A stretch of DNA of 40,445 nt from positions 1 through 40,445 of the forward strand of contig JAHEIX010000013.1 of assembly GCA_024639165.1 (NCBI GenBank). Direction: 5' to 3'. Positions within the stretch are counted from its first letter, which is position 1. Each line of letters begins with the position of its first letter. Shown here in pieces: positions 8,718-19,300 of the stretch. The notes below the pieces were generated by a model. That model was not told the origin of the DNA. It was given only the letters and a program-made list of their open reading frames with translations, and did no database searches. The translations under genes were made by a program, and so were the position numbers. Origin of the DNA: UBA7446 sp024639165 (lineage in GTDB: Bacteria; Bacteroidota; Bacteroidia; Flavobacteriales; Flavobacteriaceae).

Positions 8718-11063
8718 ATGAAACTAAAACTGTTAATTCTATTGATAACCGCTACTGTTTTTGGGCAAAACAGCACATCAATATATTTAAACCCCAACGC
8801 TGCTGTTGACAGCCGAGTTGCTGATTTGATGTCTCAAATGACATTGGAAGAAAAAGTAGGTCAAATGTGTCAATATGTGGGATTAGCGTATTTAAAAAAA
8901 CAAAAGAGAAATAAAAAGGCTTCTGGCGATGTATCTAAGCTGAATAAAGATGCTTTTGCGATGTATGGCTTGTCTGAAAGTGAAATTATACAGGAAATTA
9001 TTGATGGAAAAATAGGCTCTTTTCTTCATGTTCTTGAGCCCAGTGAGGTTAATTTCTTACAAGATTTTACGTTAAAGTCTAGGCTAAAAATTCCTCTTAT
9101 TATAGGCATTGATGCCATTCATGGAAACGCTATGGTTAGCGGGACAACTGTCTATCCATCCCCGATATCAATTGCTGCCACGTTTAATAATGATTTTGCT
9201 TATGATGTAGCCAAACAAAGTGCTAGGGAAATGAGGGCTACAGGCTCTCAATGGACGTTTATGCCAAATATTGATGTGGCACGTGACCCAAGATGGGGTC
9301 GTGTTGGTGAAACTTTTGGAGAAGATCCGTTCTTGGTAGGGGAAATGGGTAAGGCAATGATTCAAGGATTTCAAGGGAATGACTTTGGCGACCCAAACAA
9401 CGTAATTGCTTGTGCAAAACACATGATTGCTGGCGCCGAACCACTCAACGGACTAAACATTTCACCCATGGATGTTTCGGAAAGAACATTATATGAAATT
9501 CATTTGCCTCCCTATAAAAAGGCAATAAATGCAGGTGTCTATTCCATAATGACAGCCCATAACGAACTCAATGGAATTCCTTGCCATATGCACAAGGGTC
9601 TTATGACAGATCTGTTTAGAGATAAGTGGGGCTTTGATGGTTTTTATGTAAGTGACTGGTACGATATCAAAAGAATATGGTCGTATCATAAGGTGGCAAG
9701 AAACTATAAGGAAGCATCGTTGTTTTCGGTAGCTGCAGGCATGGACATGAATATGCATGGCCCCGAATTTTATGATTTTGTCGTTGCCCTAGTCAAAGAA
9801 AAAAAATTATCAATCGACAGAGTTAATGAGGCATGTTCAAAAATATTATATGCAAAATTCCAACTTGGTTTATTTGAAGAGCGATTTGTTGACACTTCCA
9901 AAATTGAGGAGAATGTTTTCATTAAAAGTCATTTGAATAAAGCTGAAGAAATAGCTGATAATGCCATTACACTCTTAAAAAATAAGAACGTACTTCCCAT
10001 CAATAATTCAAACTCAAAACGGATATTGGTTACGGGGCCTAATGCACATAACAATACTACTTTGGGCGATTGGCATTTCGAGCAGCCTGAAGATAACGTG
10101 GTGACTATTTTTGAAGGTATACAGGAAATTGGCGAGAAGTATAACCATAACGTAGACTATTACAATTCAGGCATCAAGATTAGAAATATTCAAGATTCGA
10201 AAATCAAAGCCACTTCTGAAATGGCTATAAATTATGATCACGTATTTGTTGTTGTTGGCGATAACTCGTTAAGATATACTTGGGAAGGCGGCAAAAGCTT
10301 TGAAAAGACGGCAGGAGAAAATAAAGCGAGAAGCTTTTTAGGCCTTCCAGGGAAACAGCTTGATTTAGTTAAATCCATTTATGAAAAAAACAAAAACCTT
10401 ACTGTAGTTTATGTTAGTGGAAAACCAATTAGTGAACCATGGATAGAAGATAACATTAAATCAATCATTCATGCATGGGAGCCCGGAAGTATGGGTGGCA
10501 AATCCTTGGGTAAAATAGTTTTTGGAATGGTTAATCCAAGCGGGAAAATGCCCATTACGACTGCAAGATCAGTAGGCCAACTTGTAATGGTTTACAACCA
10601 TAAACCCACGAATTATGTACACAAGTATGCTTTTGAGAAAACAAAACCGCTTTACCCATTTGGTTACGGATTAAGCTACACCACCTTTTCAATATCAGCG
10701 CCGACACTATCTAAATATTCATGGAACGGGAAGGACACATTAGATGTTGATGTAACTGTTCAAAATACCGGTAATATGGCGGGAGCTGAAACTGTACAGC
10801 TGTATATTAGAGATGAATTCAGCAGTGTTACCAGACCTGTTCTTGAATTAAAAGCCTATGATAAAATAATCCTCCAGCCAGGGGAGTCAAAAAATGTTAG
10901 GTTTTCATTAACGGCTGAGGCCTTTGCCTATTACAACATTGACATGAAATACCTCGCTGAAAAAGGGGACTTTATTATTTATACCGGAAACTCATCTGCC
11001 GCCAAAAGCTTGAAGAAAGCACGTGTTTATCTAACTCATAATATTTATTACAATGAAAAATAA
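8718..11063 (+). CDS. GH3 family beta-glycosidase (BglX-like, beta-glucosidase or beta-xylosidase)
   Basis: The 781-residue protein has a signal peptide (ending about 'TATVFGQ') and the three-domain GH3 layout: an (alpha/beta)8 domain with 'MTLEEKVGQM', 'GIDAIHG', 'DPRWGRVGETFGEDP' and 'AKHM', with the nucleophile Asp313 in 'YVSDW'; an alpha/beta sandwich domain from about residue 400 with 'ILVTGPNA' and 'VVVGDN'; and a C-terminal fibronectin III-like domain with 'NTGNMAGAETVQLY'. Length and order match BglX-type enzymes. Such enzymes remove single sugars from the non-reducing end of periplasmic oligosaccharides. With a GH10 and an acetylesterase beside it, beta-xylosidase activity is a fair guess, but GH3 specificity cannot be read by eye. 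It starts 3 bp after the fusion gene and overlaps the next sulfatase by 11 bp, so it is translated within the same operon. Confidence 0.92.
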   Translation: MKLKLLILLITATVFGQNSTSIYLNPNAAVDSRVADLMSQMTLEEKVGQMCQYVGLAYLKKQKRNKKASGDVSKLNKDAFAMYGLSESEIIQEIIDGKIGSFLHVLEPSEVNFLQDFTLKSRLKIPLIIGIDAIHGNAMVSGTTVYPSPISIAATFNNDFAYDVAKQSAREMRATGSQWTFMPNIDVARDPRWGRVGETFGEDPFLVGEMGKAMIQGFQGNDFGDPNNVIACAKHMIAGAEPLNGLNISPMDVSERTLYEIHLPPYKKAINAGVYSIMTAHNELNGIPCHMHKGLMTDLFRDKWGFDGFYVSDWYDIKRIWSYHKVARNYKEASLFSVAAGMDMNMHGPEFYDFVVALVKEKKLSIDRVNEACSKILYAKFQLGLFEERFVDTSKIEENVFIKSHLNKAEEIADNAITLLKNKNVLPINNSNSKRILVTGPNAHNNTTLGDWHFEQPEDNVVTIFEGIQEIGEKYNHNVDYYNSGIKIRNIQDSKIKATSEMAINYDHVFVVVGDNSLRYTWEGGKSFEKTAGENKARSFLGLPGKQLDLVKSIYEKNKNLTVVYVSGKPISEPWIEDNIKSIIHAWEPGSMGGKSLGKIVFGMVNPSGKMPITTARSVGQLVMVYNHKPTNYVHKYAFEKTKPLYPFGYGLSYTTFSISAPTLSKYSWNGKDTLDVDVTVQNTGNMAGAETVQLYIRDEFSSVTRPVLELKAYDKIILQPGESKNVRFSLTAEAFAYYNIDMKYLAEKGDFIIYTGNSSAAKSLKKARVYLTHNIYYNEK

Positions 11064-12477
11064 TATGCTCATATACCTTTTGATAGTACTATTTAGTTTT
11101 ACCCTTCAAGCACAAGAAAAAAAACCTAAAAACGTGCTCTTCATCATTGTAGATGATTTGAGACCAGTATTGCCAACATATGGCGCTGATCAAATTGTGG
11201 CACCCAACATCACCGCTTTTTCCGAAAATGCGGTGCAGTTTAACAACACCTTTGTTAATATTCCAACTTGTGGTGCCTCAAGAGCAAGCATACTTACAGG
11301 CATCAGGCCATCGCGTAATTATTTTATGAAATACACCACCTCCATTAGCAACGACATGCCAGATGCCATTACATTTCCTGGGCTGTTAAAGAATAATGGT
11401 TACACGACCATTAGCAATGGTAAAATCTCTCATAATAGAGATGATATGGCACATACATGGTCTGAGATTTGGCGCCCAAAGGGGAAGTTTAATAATCAGG
11501 ATTACGTGGATCCCAAATCTAGCGAAGCCCTTGAAAAAGAAGGGTTGGCTGGCGTTTATCCATTTGAAAGATTGGACGTCGCTGATGCATCTTACAAAGA
11601 TGGAAAAATCGCCAATAAGGCCGTTGAAGATTTAAAAAAATTAAAGAAATCGGGTAAGCCGTTTCTATTGGCTGTTGGGTTCCTTAAGCCTCACTTGCCA
11701 TTTAATGCACCTAGCAAATATTGGGACTATTATGATGATGAAGATATCCAACTTCCTGTTAATAATACCTTTCCTAAAAACGGGCCAAAATCTGCAGGAA
11801 ATTGGTATGAAATGGTCAAGTACAAGGGCATTCCAAAAAATAACGGTAATGATGCTAAAAATGCCGCTTCATTCACCCTTAAAGAAGACTTTGCAAAACA
11901 ACTTATTCATGGCTATTATGCTTGTGTGAGCTATACAGATGCACAAATAGGCAAGGTGTTGGACACATTAGATGAGTTGGGATTAAGTGACGATACCATA
12001 GTCGTTTTTACCAGTGATCATGGCTTTAGTCTCATGGAGCATAACAGGTGGTCTAAGCACAATCTTTTTAATGTCGAAAACAGGGTTCCGTTGATGATAC
12101 GCGTCCCTGGTTTAACCCAAAAAGCACAATCACAAAGCTATGTGGAGTTGATTGATTTATATCCAACCATAGCCGAGCTTGTTGGATTCGAAACACCCGA
12201 AAGTGTTGAGGGAACCTCTTTAGTAAAAAATCTAAAAGACCCTAGCTTGATTTCTAAAACAGTAGGATATTCAAGAATTTGGAATGGTGATATGGTTGTT
12301 TCTCCCAACTATTTGTACGCTGAATGGCGCAGGAGTGAAGAAGGGAATGTTTATGACAACATGCTTTACGACCTAAAAGCTGATTCTTTAGAAATGTACA
12401 ATATTGCAGATCAGCCCAAGTATAGAAAACTCGTCGACAGTCTGAGCCAACAAATCAAATTTAAAACAGTTCAATAA
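11053..12477 (+). CDS. S1 family sulfatase, iduronate-2-sulfatase-like
   Basis: The 474-residue protein has a signal peptide ('FSFTLQAQ') and a single alkaline-phosphatase-fold sulfatase domain. Metal-binding Asp residues are seen in 'IIVDDLRP'. The maturation site is Cys73 in Cys-Gly-Ala-Ser-Arg, the C-x-A-x-R variant of the usual C-x-P-x-R. Substrate and metal-site residues lie in 'GFLKPHLPF' and 'TSDHGFSLMEH'. It resembles the sulfatase half of the fusion gene two genes upstream ('VDDL' plus 'KPHLPF'), so the two may be diverged copies with different regiospecificity. It is expected in the periplasm after formylglycine formation by a maturase that is not in the window. It overlaps GH3 by 11 bp and ends 1 bp before the next sulfatase gene. 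Confidence 0.92.
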   Translation: MKNNMLIYLLIVLFSFTLQAQEKKPKNVLFIIVDDLRPVLPTYGADQIVAPNITAFSENAVQFNNTFVNIPTCGASRASILTGIRPSRNYFMKYTTSISNDMPDAITFPGLLKNNGYTTISNGKISHNRDDMAHTWSEIWRPKGKFNNQDYVDPKSSEALEKEGLAGVYPFERLDVADASYKDGKIANKAVEDLKKLKKSGKPFLLAVGFLKPHLPFNAPSKYWDYYDDEDIQLPVNNTFPKNGPKSAGNWYEMVKYKGIPKNNGNDAKNAASFTLKEDFAKQLIHGYYACVSYTDAQIGKVLDTLDELGLSDDTIVVFTSDHGFSLMEHNRWSKHNLFNVENRVPLMIRVPGLTQKAQSQSYVELIDLYPTIAELVGFETPESVEGTSLVKNLKDPSLISKTVGYSRIWNGDMVVSPNYLYAEWRRSEEGNVYDNMLYDLKADSLEMYNIADQPKYRKLVDSLSQQIKFKTVQ

Positions 12478-12478
12478 T

Positions 12479-14038
12479 ATGAAAACGACCATTCACCTTC
12501 TACTTTGTGTGTTGATATCCTTTGTTGCCCAAGCGCAAAAAAAGCAACCCAATATTGTTTTTATTATGTCTGATGATCACGCCGTGAGCGCCGTGAGTGC
12601 TTACAATGACTGGCTTGCAGCATTGGCACCAACACCCAACATTGATCGTATTGCAAATGAGGGCATGTTGATGCACGCTACCTATAACACAAACAGTATT
12701 TGTGGTCCAAGTAGGGCTGCAATACTGACCGGTAAGTACAGCCACGTCAATGGATTCTTCAAAAATGAAAAGGGAGGCGATTTTGATGCTTCTCAGCAAA
12801 CTTTTCCAAAGCTGCTCCAAAAAGCAGGGTATCAAACAGCCGTTATTGGTAAATGGCATTTAGGTACAGCACCCACTGGGTTTGATTATTCAAAAGTCAT
12901 GGTCAATCACGGAGGGCAAGGAACGTATTACAATACAGTTTTTGTAGAAAATGGCACAAAGAAGATTGAAGAAACCACACGTCACTCAACAGCGCAAGTT
13001 GCACACGATGCCTTGAAATGGCTTAATGAAACAAGGGATAAAGACAAGCCTTTTATGCTAATGTATCAGTTTAAAGCGCCGCATCGACCTTGGACACCAA
13101 ACCCAAAGTTTAATGATTTATATACCGAAGATTTCCCTCACCATGAAACCTTTAATGATGATTATGAAGGTCGCTTAGCAGCTTCCAACAATAAGCTGGA
13201 GATTGAGAACCATATGAATAGAAAAGACCTTAAGGTTCCAGCGCCTGAAGGATTAACAAAAAGACAATTGGGCCGTTACCTGCGCTATGGTAATAATGGT
13301 GAGTTTTGGACACCTCACGACAGCCTTCAAGGTGCAGCTTTGAAAAACTGGAAGTATCAACGCTATATAAAAGACTATTTGCGATGTGTTGCGGGAGTAG
13401 ATGAAGCCGTTGGGCAAATGCTTGACTACCTCAAAGCAAATGGTTTGGATGAAAATACCATAGTGGTCTACACCTCTGACCAAGGCTTTTATTTAGGTGA
13501 GCATGGCTGGTTTGACAAACGCTGGATGTATGAACCTTCGTTCCGCATGCCTTTTATGGTCAAATACCCAAAAAAAATTAAGGCAGGTACACACAACAAG
13601 GAGTTGTTGTTGAATATTGACTTTGCACCCACACTACTGGATTTGGCAGGTGTTTCGATACCCAAAGACATTCAAGGAGAGAGCTTTAAAAAACAACTTT
13701 ATGGAAAAAGATATAAAGGAAGAGATGCTGTTTACTATCACTATTATGAATATCCTTTTTGGCACAAAGTTCAGCCTCACTATGGTGTAAGTACGGGTAA
13801 GTATAAGCTGATACACTTCTATTATGACATGGATGAATGGGAGCTTTTTGACCTGGAAAACGACAAAAACGAAATGAATAATTTGTATGGGAAGCCAGGC
13901 TATGAACAAATAACAGCCAACCTTAAGCAAAAAATAAAATCGCTGCAAAAACAATACAAAGACGACATGTCACTTGAAGAAATGCGCGCCATGACTGATG
14001 TAGTGGTGAAGCGTATATACAGCGAAAGAACCAATTAG
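12479..14038 (+). CDS. S1 family sulfatase, N-acetylglucosamine-6-sulfatase-like
   Basis: The 519-residue protein has a signal peptide ('ISFVAQAQ') and a sulfatase domain opening 'NIVFIMSDDHA'. Cys75 lies in Cys-Gly-Pro-Ser-Arg (formylglycine site), followed by 'GKWHLG', 'YQFKAPHRPW' and 'YTSDQGFYLGEHGWFDKRW'. The C-terminal part ('YYHYYEYPFWHKVQPHYG', 'LFDLENDKNEMNNL') is the small subdomain common in S1 sulfatases of marine Bacteroidota. It differs clearly from the other three sulfatases here, suggesting another sulfate position or another sugar. The start codon lies 1 bp after the previous stop. The substrate name in the call is a similarity label only, since S1 subfamilies span many glycans. 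Confidence 0.92.
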   Translation: MKTTIHLLLCVLISFVAQAQKKQPNIVFIMSDDHAVSAVSAYNDWLAALAPTPNIDRIANEGMLMHATYNTNSICGPSRAAILTGKYSHVNGFFKNEKGGDFDASQQTFPKLLQKAGYQTAVIGKWHLGTAPTGFDYSKVMVNHGGQGTYYNTVFVENGTKKIEETTRHSTAQVAHDALKWLNETRDKDKPFMLMYQFKAPHRPWTPNPKFNDLYTEDFPHHETFNDDYEGRLAASNNKLEIENHMNRKDLKVPAPEGLTKRQLGRYLRYGNNGEFWTPHDSLQGAALKNWKYQRYIKDYLRCVAGVDEAVGQMLDYLKANGLDENTIVVYTSDQGFYLGEHGWFDKRWMYEPSFRMPFMVKYPKKIKAGTHNKELLLNIDFAPTLLDLAGVSIPKDIQGESFKKQLYGKRYKGRDAVYYHYYEYPFWHKVQPHYGVSTGKYKLIHFYYDMDEWELFDLENDKNEMNNLYGKPGYEQITANLKQKIKSLQKQYKDDMSLEEMRAMTDVVVKRIYSERTN

Positions 14039-14052
14039 AAACAAAAGATTTT

Positions 14053-14955
14053 ATGTCAAATCGTCTTTTTTTTTTGGCGCTACTTTCGTTTTGCTTGACT
14101 ATGACCCAAGCCCAAGACGCAAAAAAAACCAAAGTTTTTTTGCTTGCAGGGCAGTCTAATATGGATGGGCGTGGCGCTGCTGAAAAACTTACAATAGATG
14201 AGCGAAAGCAATTAGCATTTGCACAAAAACGAATCCATTTTTATTATAAAGGAACGGTTGGCAACGGAAATGTTCCTTTAATTGTGGATGGCCCTTTGGA
14301 TGTTACTAATCCTTGGCCTTTTGTAAAAAAGAAATTTAGACTTGACCAATGCTTTGGTCCTGAATTGTTTTTTGGCATGACGCTTTCTAAAGCTTACCCT
14401 GAAGAGAAGTTTTTATTTATTAAGCGCTCTCAAGGAGGTACATCACTCTATGGGGCATGGAATCCAAACTGGAACCAAGAAAAAGCAAGGCTTATAGGAG
14501 ATGAAAATAAACCAAAACTTTTTGAGGATTTTATTGCGACAACAGATGCACAACTTGCCAAATTACCCCCCAATAGCTTTGAAATTGTTGGCATGCTGTG
14601 GGTGCAAGGTGAATCTGACAATGGTCCTATGCCCTCAGGCACATATGGACAAAATATCGCTACACTTATCCAAAAAGTAAGAGATTATTATGGCGTTCCA
14701 TATATGCCTTTTCTTATGTTAGGAGTGGGTAACGATAAAGTGGTTAAAGGCATGAGGGATACAAGTAAAAAAGGGTTAAACGTTTCGCTGGTTCTAAAAA
14801 GCAACAACCCCAAGGCAACAAACTACACTCCTATCTACACGCATAATTGGAATGGAAAGCCGGCAGGCCATTATAATTATACTGGGATGAAAAAAATAGG
14901 AAATATGTTTTTTGATACCTATCAAAAATATTATGCTAACTTTATAGATAGATGA
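14053..14955 (+). CDS. CE6-type carbohydrate acetylesterase (SASA domain)
   Basis: The 300-residue protein has a signal peptide (ending about 'TMTQAQ') and a sialate O-acetylesterase/acetyl xylan esterase domain. The nucleophile Ser35 is in 'LLAGQSNMDG', a conserved block 'LWVQGESD' follows, and the likely catalytic His273 is in 'GHYNYTG'. This set is typical of CE6 and related SGNH esterases that remove acetyl groups from xylans and other glycans. It lacks a T9SS domain and is probably periplasmic. Its stop overlaps the start of the next sulfatase by 4 bp (ATGA), which indicates coupled translation. Its presence suggests that the target glycan carries acetyl as well as sulfate groups. Confidence 0.85.
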   Translation: MSNRLFFLALLSFCLTMTQAQDAKKTKVFLLAGQSNMDGRGAAEKLTIDERKQLAFAQKRIHFYYKGTVGNGNVPLIVDGPLDVTNPWPFVKKKFRLDQCFGPELFFGMTLSKAYPEEKFLFIKRSQGGTSLYGAWNPNWNQEKARLIGDENKPKLFEDFIATTDAQLAKLPPNSFEIVGMLWVQGESDNGPMPSGTYGQNIATLIQKVRDYYGVPYMPFLMLGVGNDKVVKGMRDTSKKGLNVSLVLKSNNPKATNYTPIYTHNWNGKPAGHYNYTGMKKIGNMFFDTYQKYYANFIDR

Positions 14956-16355
14956 AAGGTATTTTAAGCGGTATAGGAGTTGTTTTATTGACGTTTTCTT
15001 TTGCTAATGCCCAAAGCAAACAACCCAATATCATTTGGCTTGTTAGTGAAGATCAATCGCCTAAATTTTTTCCTATGTATGGTGACGATACCGTTTCCTT
15101 ACCTCACCTTTCACAATTGGCTGAAGACAGTGTTATTTATGACAATATGCATGCAACGACGCCTGTTTGTTCTCCGGCGCGAAGTGCCATAATTACGGGT
15201 ATGTATCCGACCACCTTGGGTACTCATAATATGCGGACCTACAACGAAGGGCGTGACAGTAATCAGCCCCAATTAGGCATTCCGAGCTATTCGCCAAAAT
15301 TCCCGGATTATATACGTCCTTTCACCGCTTATATGCGAGAAGCTGGATATTATTGCACCAACAGCAATAAACAAGATTATAACTTTAAGATTAGTGACGA
15401 TGCTTGGGACCAAACCTGCCGTTACTGTGCCGGTGAGCAAAAAGCGAACATCCACTGGCGTAACCGCGCTGAGGGACAACCCTTTTTTGCGGTATTTAAT
15501 TTTCAAATCACGCACGAGTCACAAATTTGGGCACAACACAACAATAAGCGATATGTAACGCCAGAGGAGGTGAATAATATTCCACCCTATTTTCCAGAAG
15601 ATCCGATTATTAGAGAAGATATGGCCATCAACTACAGTAATTTGGTGCGCATGGATAAAGAGATAGGTGCCATTATAAACGAATTAAAAGCACAAGGCTT
15701 ATATGACAACTCCTATATCTTTTTTTACAGTGACCATGGCGGACCCTTCCCCAGACACAAACGTGCTATTTATGATTCGGGTGTAAAAGTGCCACTGATG
15801 ATTAAATTACCAAAAAACGCCAAGGCTGGCAAACGTAACGACGACTTATGGAGTTTTGTGGATTTGGCACCAACTGTATTGCAGCTGGCACATATTCCCC
15901 TCCCAGACTACCTTCAGGGCATGTCCATTTTAGACAAAGACACCAAGCCCAGAAAATATTTGGTGACGGCTTCTGACAGATTTGACGGCCAAGTAGATCG
16001 CATCAGATCCATTAAGACAAAGCGATATAAGCTTATTAAAAACTACAATGTTTCACTACCTCATGCATTGGATGTCAATTATAGAAAAAAGATGCCTATG
16101 ATGCGTCGATTGATAGCGTTGAATGATAAAGGTCTTTTGAATAAAAACGCACAGCGCTGGTTTGATACCCCAAAACCTGAAATGGAGTTTTACGACCTAA
16201 AAAAGGACCCTTTTGAGCTAAACAACTTGGCTGATAAGGCGTCTTACAACACTAAGCTACGTCAGTTCAATAGCCTGCTTGAAGCATGGATTAGCGACAC
16301 AGGTGATTTGGGTAACGTACCCGAACAAGAGATTATTGAGTATTCAATCAATTGA
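14952..16355 (+). CDS. S1 family sulfatase, N-sulfoglucosamine sulfohydrolase-like
   Basis: The 467-residue protein has a signal peptide ('LTFSFANAQ') and a sulfatase domain with 'IIWLVSEDQSP' (Glu-Asp in place of the usual Asp-Asp pair), Cys73 in Cys-Ser-Pro-Ala-Arg, 'NFQITHES' and 'FFYSDHGGPFPRHKRA'. The Ser-Asp-His-Gly-Gly-Pro-x-x-Arg-x-Lys block is typical of the heparan-N-sulfatase-like branch, which in marine bacteria is used on many algal glycans. It is the last gene of the operon, ending 6 bp from the convergent BNR-repeat gene, so no room is left for a dedicated terminator. The true substrate is unknown. This sulfatase type is the most distant from the other three in the locus. Confidence 0.92.
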   Translation: MKGILSGIGVVLLTFSFANAQSKQPNIIWLVSEDQSPKFFPMYGDDTVSLPHLSQLAEDSVIYDNMHATTPVCSPARSAIITGMYPTTLGTHNMRTYNEGRDSNQPQLGIPSYSPKFPDYIRPFTAYMREAGYYCTNSNKQDYNFKISDDAWDQTCRYCAGEQKANIHWRNRAEGQPFFAVFNFQITHESQIWAQHNNKRYVTPEEVNNIPPYFPEDPIIREDMAINYSNLVRMDKEIGAIINELKAQGLYDNSYIFFYSDHGGPFPRHKRAIYDSGVKVPLMIKLPKNAKAGKRNDDLWSFVDLAPTVLQLAHIPLPDYLQGMSILDKDTKPRKYLVTASDRFDGQVDRIRSIKTKRYKLIKNYNVSLPHALDVNYRKKMPMMRRLIALNDKGLLNKNAQRWFDTPKPEMEFYDLKKDPFELNNLADKASYNTKLRQFNSLLEAWISDTGDLGNVPEQEIIEYSIN

Positions 16356-16361
16356 TATAAC

Positions 16362-19300
16362 CTAATTCTTCATAACCTTAAACGTGGTTGTGTGGTGGTC
16401 AGTTGTAATCCGTAGCACATAGTTTCCTTTACTCAAATAGGATATAGGTATTCGGTGATTTTGCCCTAAGGTTTGTTTTTTTGCATAGTAAACAATTTGA
16501 CCGCTGGTATTGTATATTTTCAATGAAGCATCAATCGACTGCGGTATTTTTAATACGACATGATCATCAGCTGGATTGGGATAGACCAATATTTGCGCCA
16601 ATATTTTATCATCAACGCTCAAGGCTGAAGGGTCCAACGAGGCAGCCCAAAGCCCCCGTCCATAAGTAGCTGCATATACCTTGTTCGTATTGTAGTTTAC
16701 TTCCAACTCGTATATTCTTACGTTTGGCAGGTTGTCCGAAAACGCTACCCACGTATTTCTGTCATCAGCATCATTGTAAAATACACCATAGTTCATACCT
16801 AGAATCAAGTCTTCTCCATAAAAAGACAAGGCATTTGCTGAAAAGCTGGGTAGGCTATTGTTGATAATTTGCCAGTTGCTTCCGCCGTCGCTAGAAAGGA
16901 GTACCTTATTGCTTCCAGAAACTGCCAATGCCAGCATGTTGGGATTGTCTTTATTGATGGTAATGGCGTTGATACTACCTGTGTTTTCCGGAAGGGTAAC
17001 AGCTGTCCAGTCTGTAAGCCCTCCATCTGTCGTTTTATAAAACAAATTATTAACAGCCAAATACATGATATCACTGTTGTTAGGTGCAATTTTAAAATGA
17101 TCAATATTACTATCAAATTGTTGTGAAATGGCATTCCAGCCTAAGCCTAAGCCTAAGGCTTGCGCATAAACAACATCATAGGCTACATATAACTTATCTG
17201 AAATCAAGGGGTCTTGTTCAAACGGCACAACCCAGTTGGCACCATTATCACTTCCAGCTTTTCCAGCTGGGGATGTAAGGCCAAAGGCTGTATCTCCTTG
17301 GTTAGAACTGTAATAAAGGGAGCCGTACTGAGATGTCCCATAGAGTGTGTTGCTGTCATCTTTATCGACAAAGGTTTCCATACCATCTGCGCCAAGCCAA
17401 TCTTTCCACACACCGCCAACAAGAACCGAAGTTCCATTGTCTTGTGATCCACCGCTTACGATTTCAGAAGCACCGCCATAAACACCAATCTTATAGAACT
17501 GACGTACGCCAATTCCTGTTGAAAGGTCTTCATAATAGTTGGCTGAAATAGTATTTGGATCTGCTGCCTTATATACACCGCCATCAGAACCTACAAAAAG
17601 ATTGCCGTTTACATACTCGATAATATCTATGTCTGCATGACAATAGCCAATATTTTCATTAGCCGCATTTCCAGGGACCCATTGGGAAGAAATAGAAAAG
17701 TTTTCGCCACCGTCAGTTGATCTCCATGATAAAATTCCAGCCATATACACGATGTCCGCATTATTAGGATCTACGGTTATGTCCATATCTCGAGGCGCTT
17801 GACCTCTATTATCATCAGCTTGGGAAGAGTAACCAAAATAGTTTTTGTCAGTATGGTCTAATTTTGAAAAAGTCTGTCCATTGTCATTAGAAATATAGAG
17901 TCCGTTGAAAATGCTGTTTTTTTCTTCTAGTATATATATTTTAGATGGATCTTGAGCCGATACTCCCATCATTTTGGCATCTCCAGAAAAAGCACCATTG
18001 AGGAGTGAATTTTTAGCTTCAAAGCCTTCAAAAAAGAGTATATTATCAGAAGCATCTTTTAGTGTGATATCGTCTAGTGTTAGGCCTCTTCCCCAATTTG
18101 ATAGCGCAGTAAAAGCAATTTGAAAAGTGCTAGAATTGTTGGTTACAGTTGAGAGGTCAAGAAGAACGTCTGTCCAGCTAGCAGCTTCAGTGGTATAAGA
18201 GCTAAGTGTTGTCCAGCTTTGGGATGTATTTGTTCTATAGGATACTGTAAGTTCTTCCACGTCTCCTTCGTAATTTGCATTGGTGTATGAAAAAGAAAGG
18301 CTAGGGTTTACTACAGCACTTAAATCAATTTGTTTTGAAATGAGTCTCGCACTATAGTTTTCAAAGGTTCCACTGAAATAAAGACCCAAGCCATTTCCTG
18401 TTTTTGGTGAAACTGTATTGTTTTGATTGGTGTTTGCATAAACCCACTCATGATCCCCCTTTATCATCTCTTGCGTCCAGTTAACCCCACCTATGCTTAA
18501 ATCGGGTTTGCTGAGAGGTGAAAAACTCACTCCGTTATCGGTAGATTTGTAAAAGTTATTACCTGTGGCATATACTTCATTGGTGTTTCCGGGCTTAAAC
18601 TCAATATCATACCCATTATTGGATTCGCTGTGAATTTTACTCCAACTTACGCCGCCATTGGTTGATCGAAAAACCCCTTCATTTTCAACACTTGCATACA
18701 TGATGTCTGTGTTTTCGGGCTTGATAAGTATTTTATTTACCCTGTCATATGTGCTACTACCCATACTGCTGCTGCCATTGAGTAATGTCCAAGATGCCCC
18801 ACCATCTGTTGATTTGAATATTCTACCTTCGGTGCTTCCCCAAAAGTAGGTGTTGCTGTTGTTTGGCGCTAGCGCAAGGCTATAGACATCAATATTAGAC
18901 ATATTATCTGTTAAGCAGCTCCAATTTTGCCCACCATCTGTTGTCTTCCAGATGCCACCTGTGGGACTTCCGGCGATAAAATGAGTTGTATTTTCAAATG
19001 CCAAAGAAGTAATTCTACCCACGCCAGGATTCCATCCAGAAGTACCATTTTTATAGGTAGGACCAAGGTCATTCCAAGCGGCGGTTTGTTGCACTACTCC
19101 AGAACGTGTAGAAATATTACGGCTTTTATTGTAACGGTGTAACTCCTCTAGGTACACGCTATTTGGCGTTAATATGTTTTGTTCATCCGCCTCCATTTTT
19201 GCACCATATAGCCAACGTTGGTAAAACTTATAATCGTTATTGTCGGTTCCTACTTTTTTAAAATAGCGGTTGGTAGCTTGTTCAATTTTTTCAAGAGAGG

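Noticed and set aside
16355..16362. Terminator between the PUL and the convergent BNR gene
   Set aside because: Only 6 bp separate the stops and no stem-loop with T-run is visible there.
17140..17157. Three CCTAAG units resembling a telomere-like repeat
   Set aside because: They encode Leu-Gly repeats in the BNR protein and are too short to mean anything.
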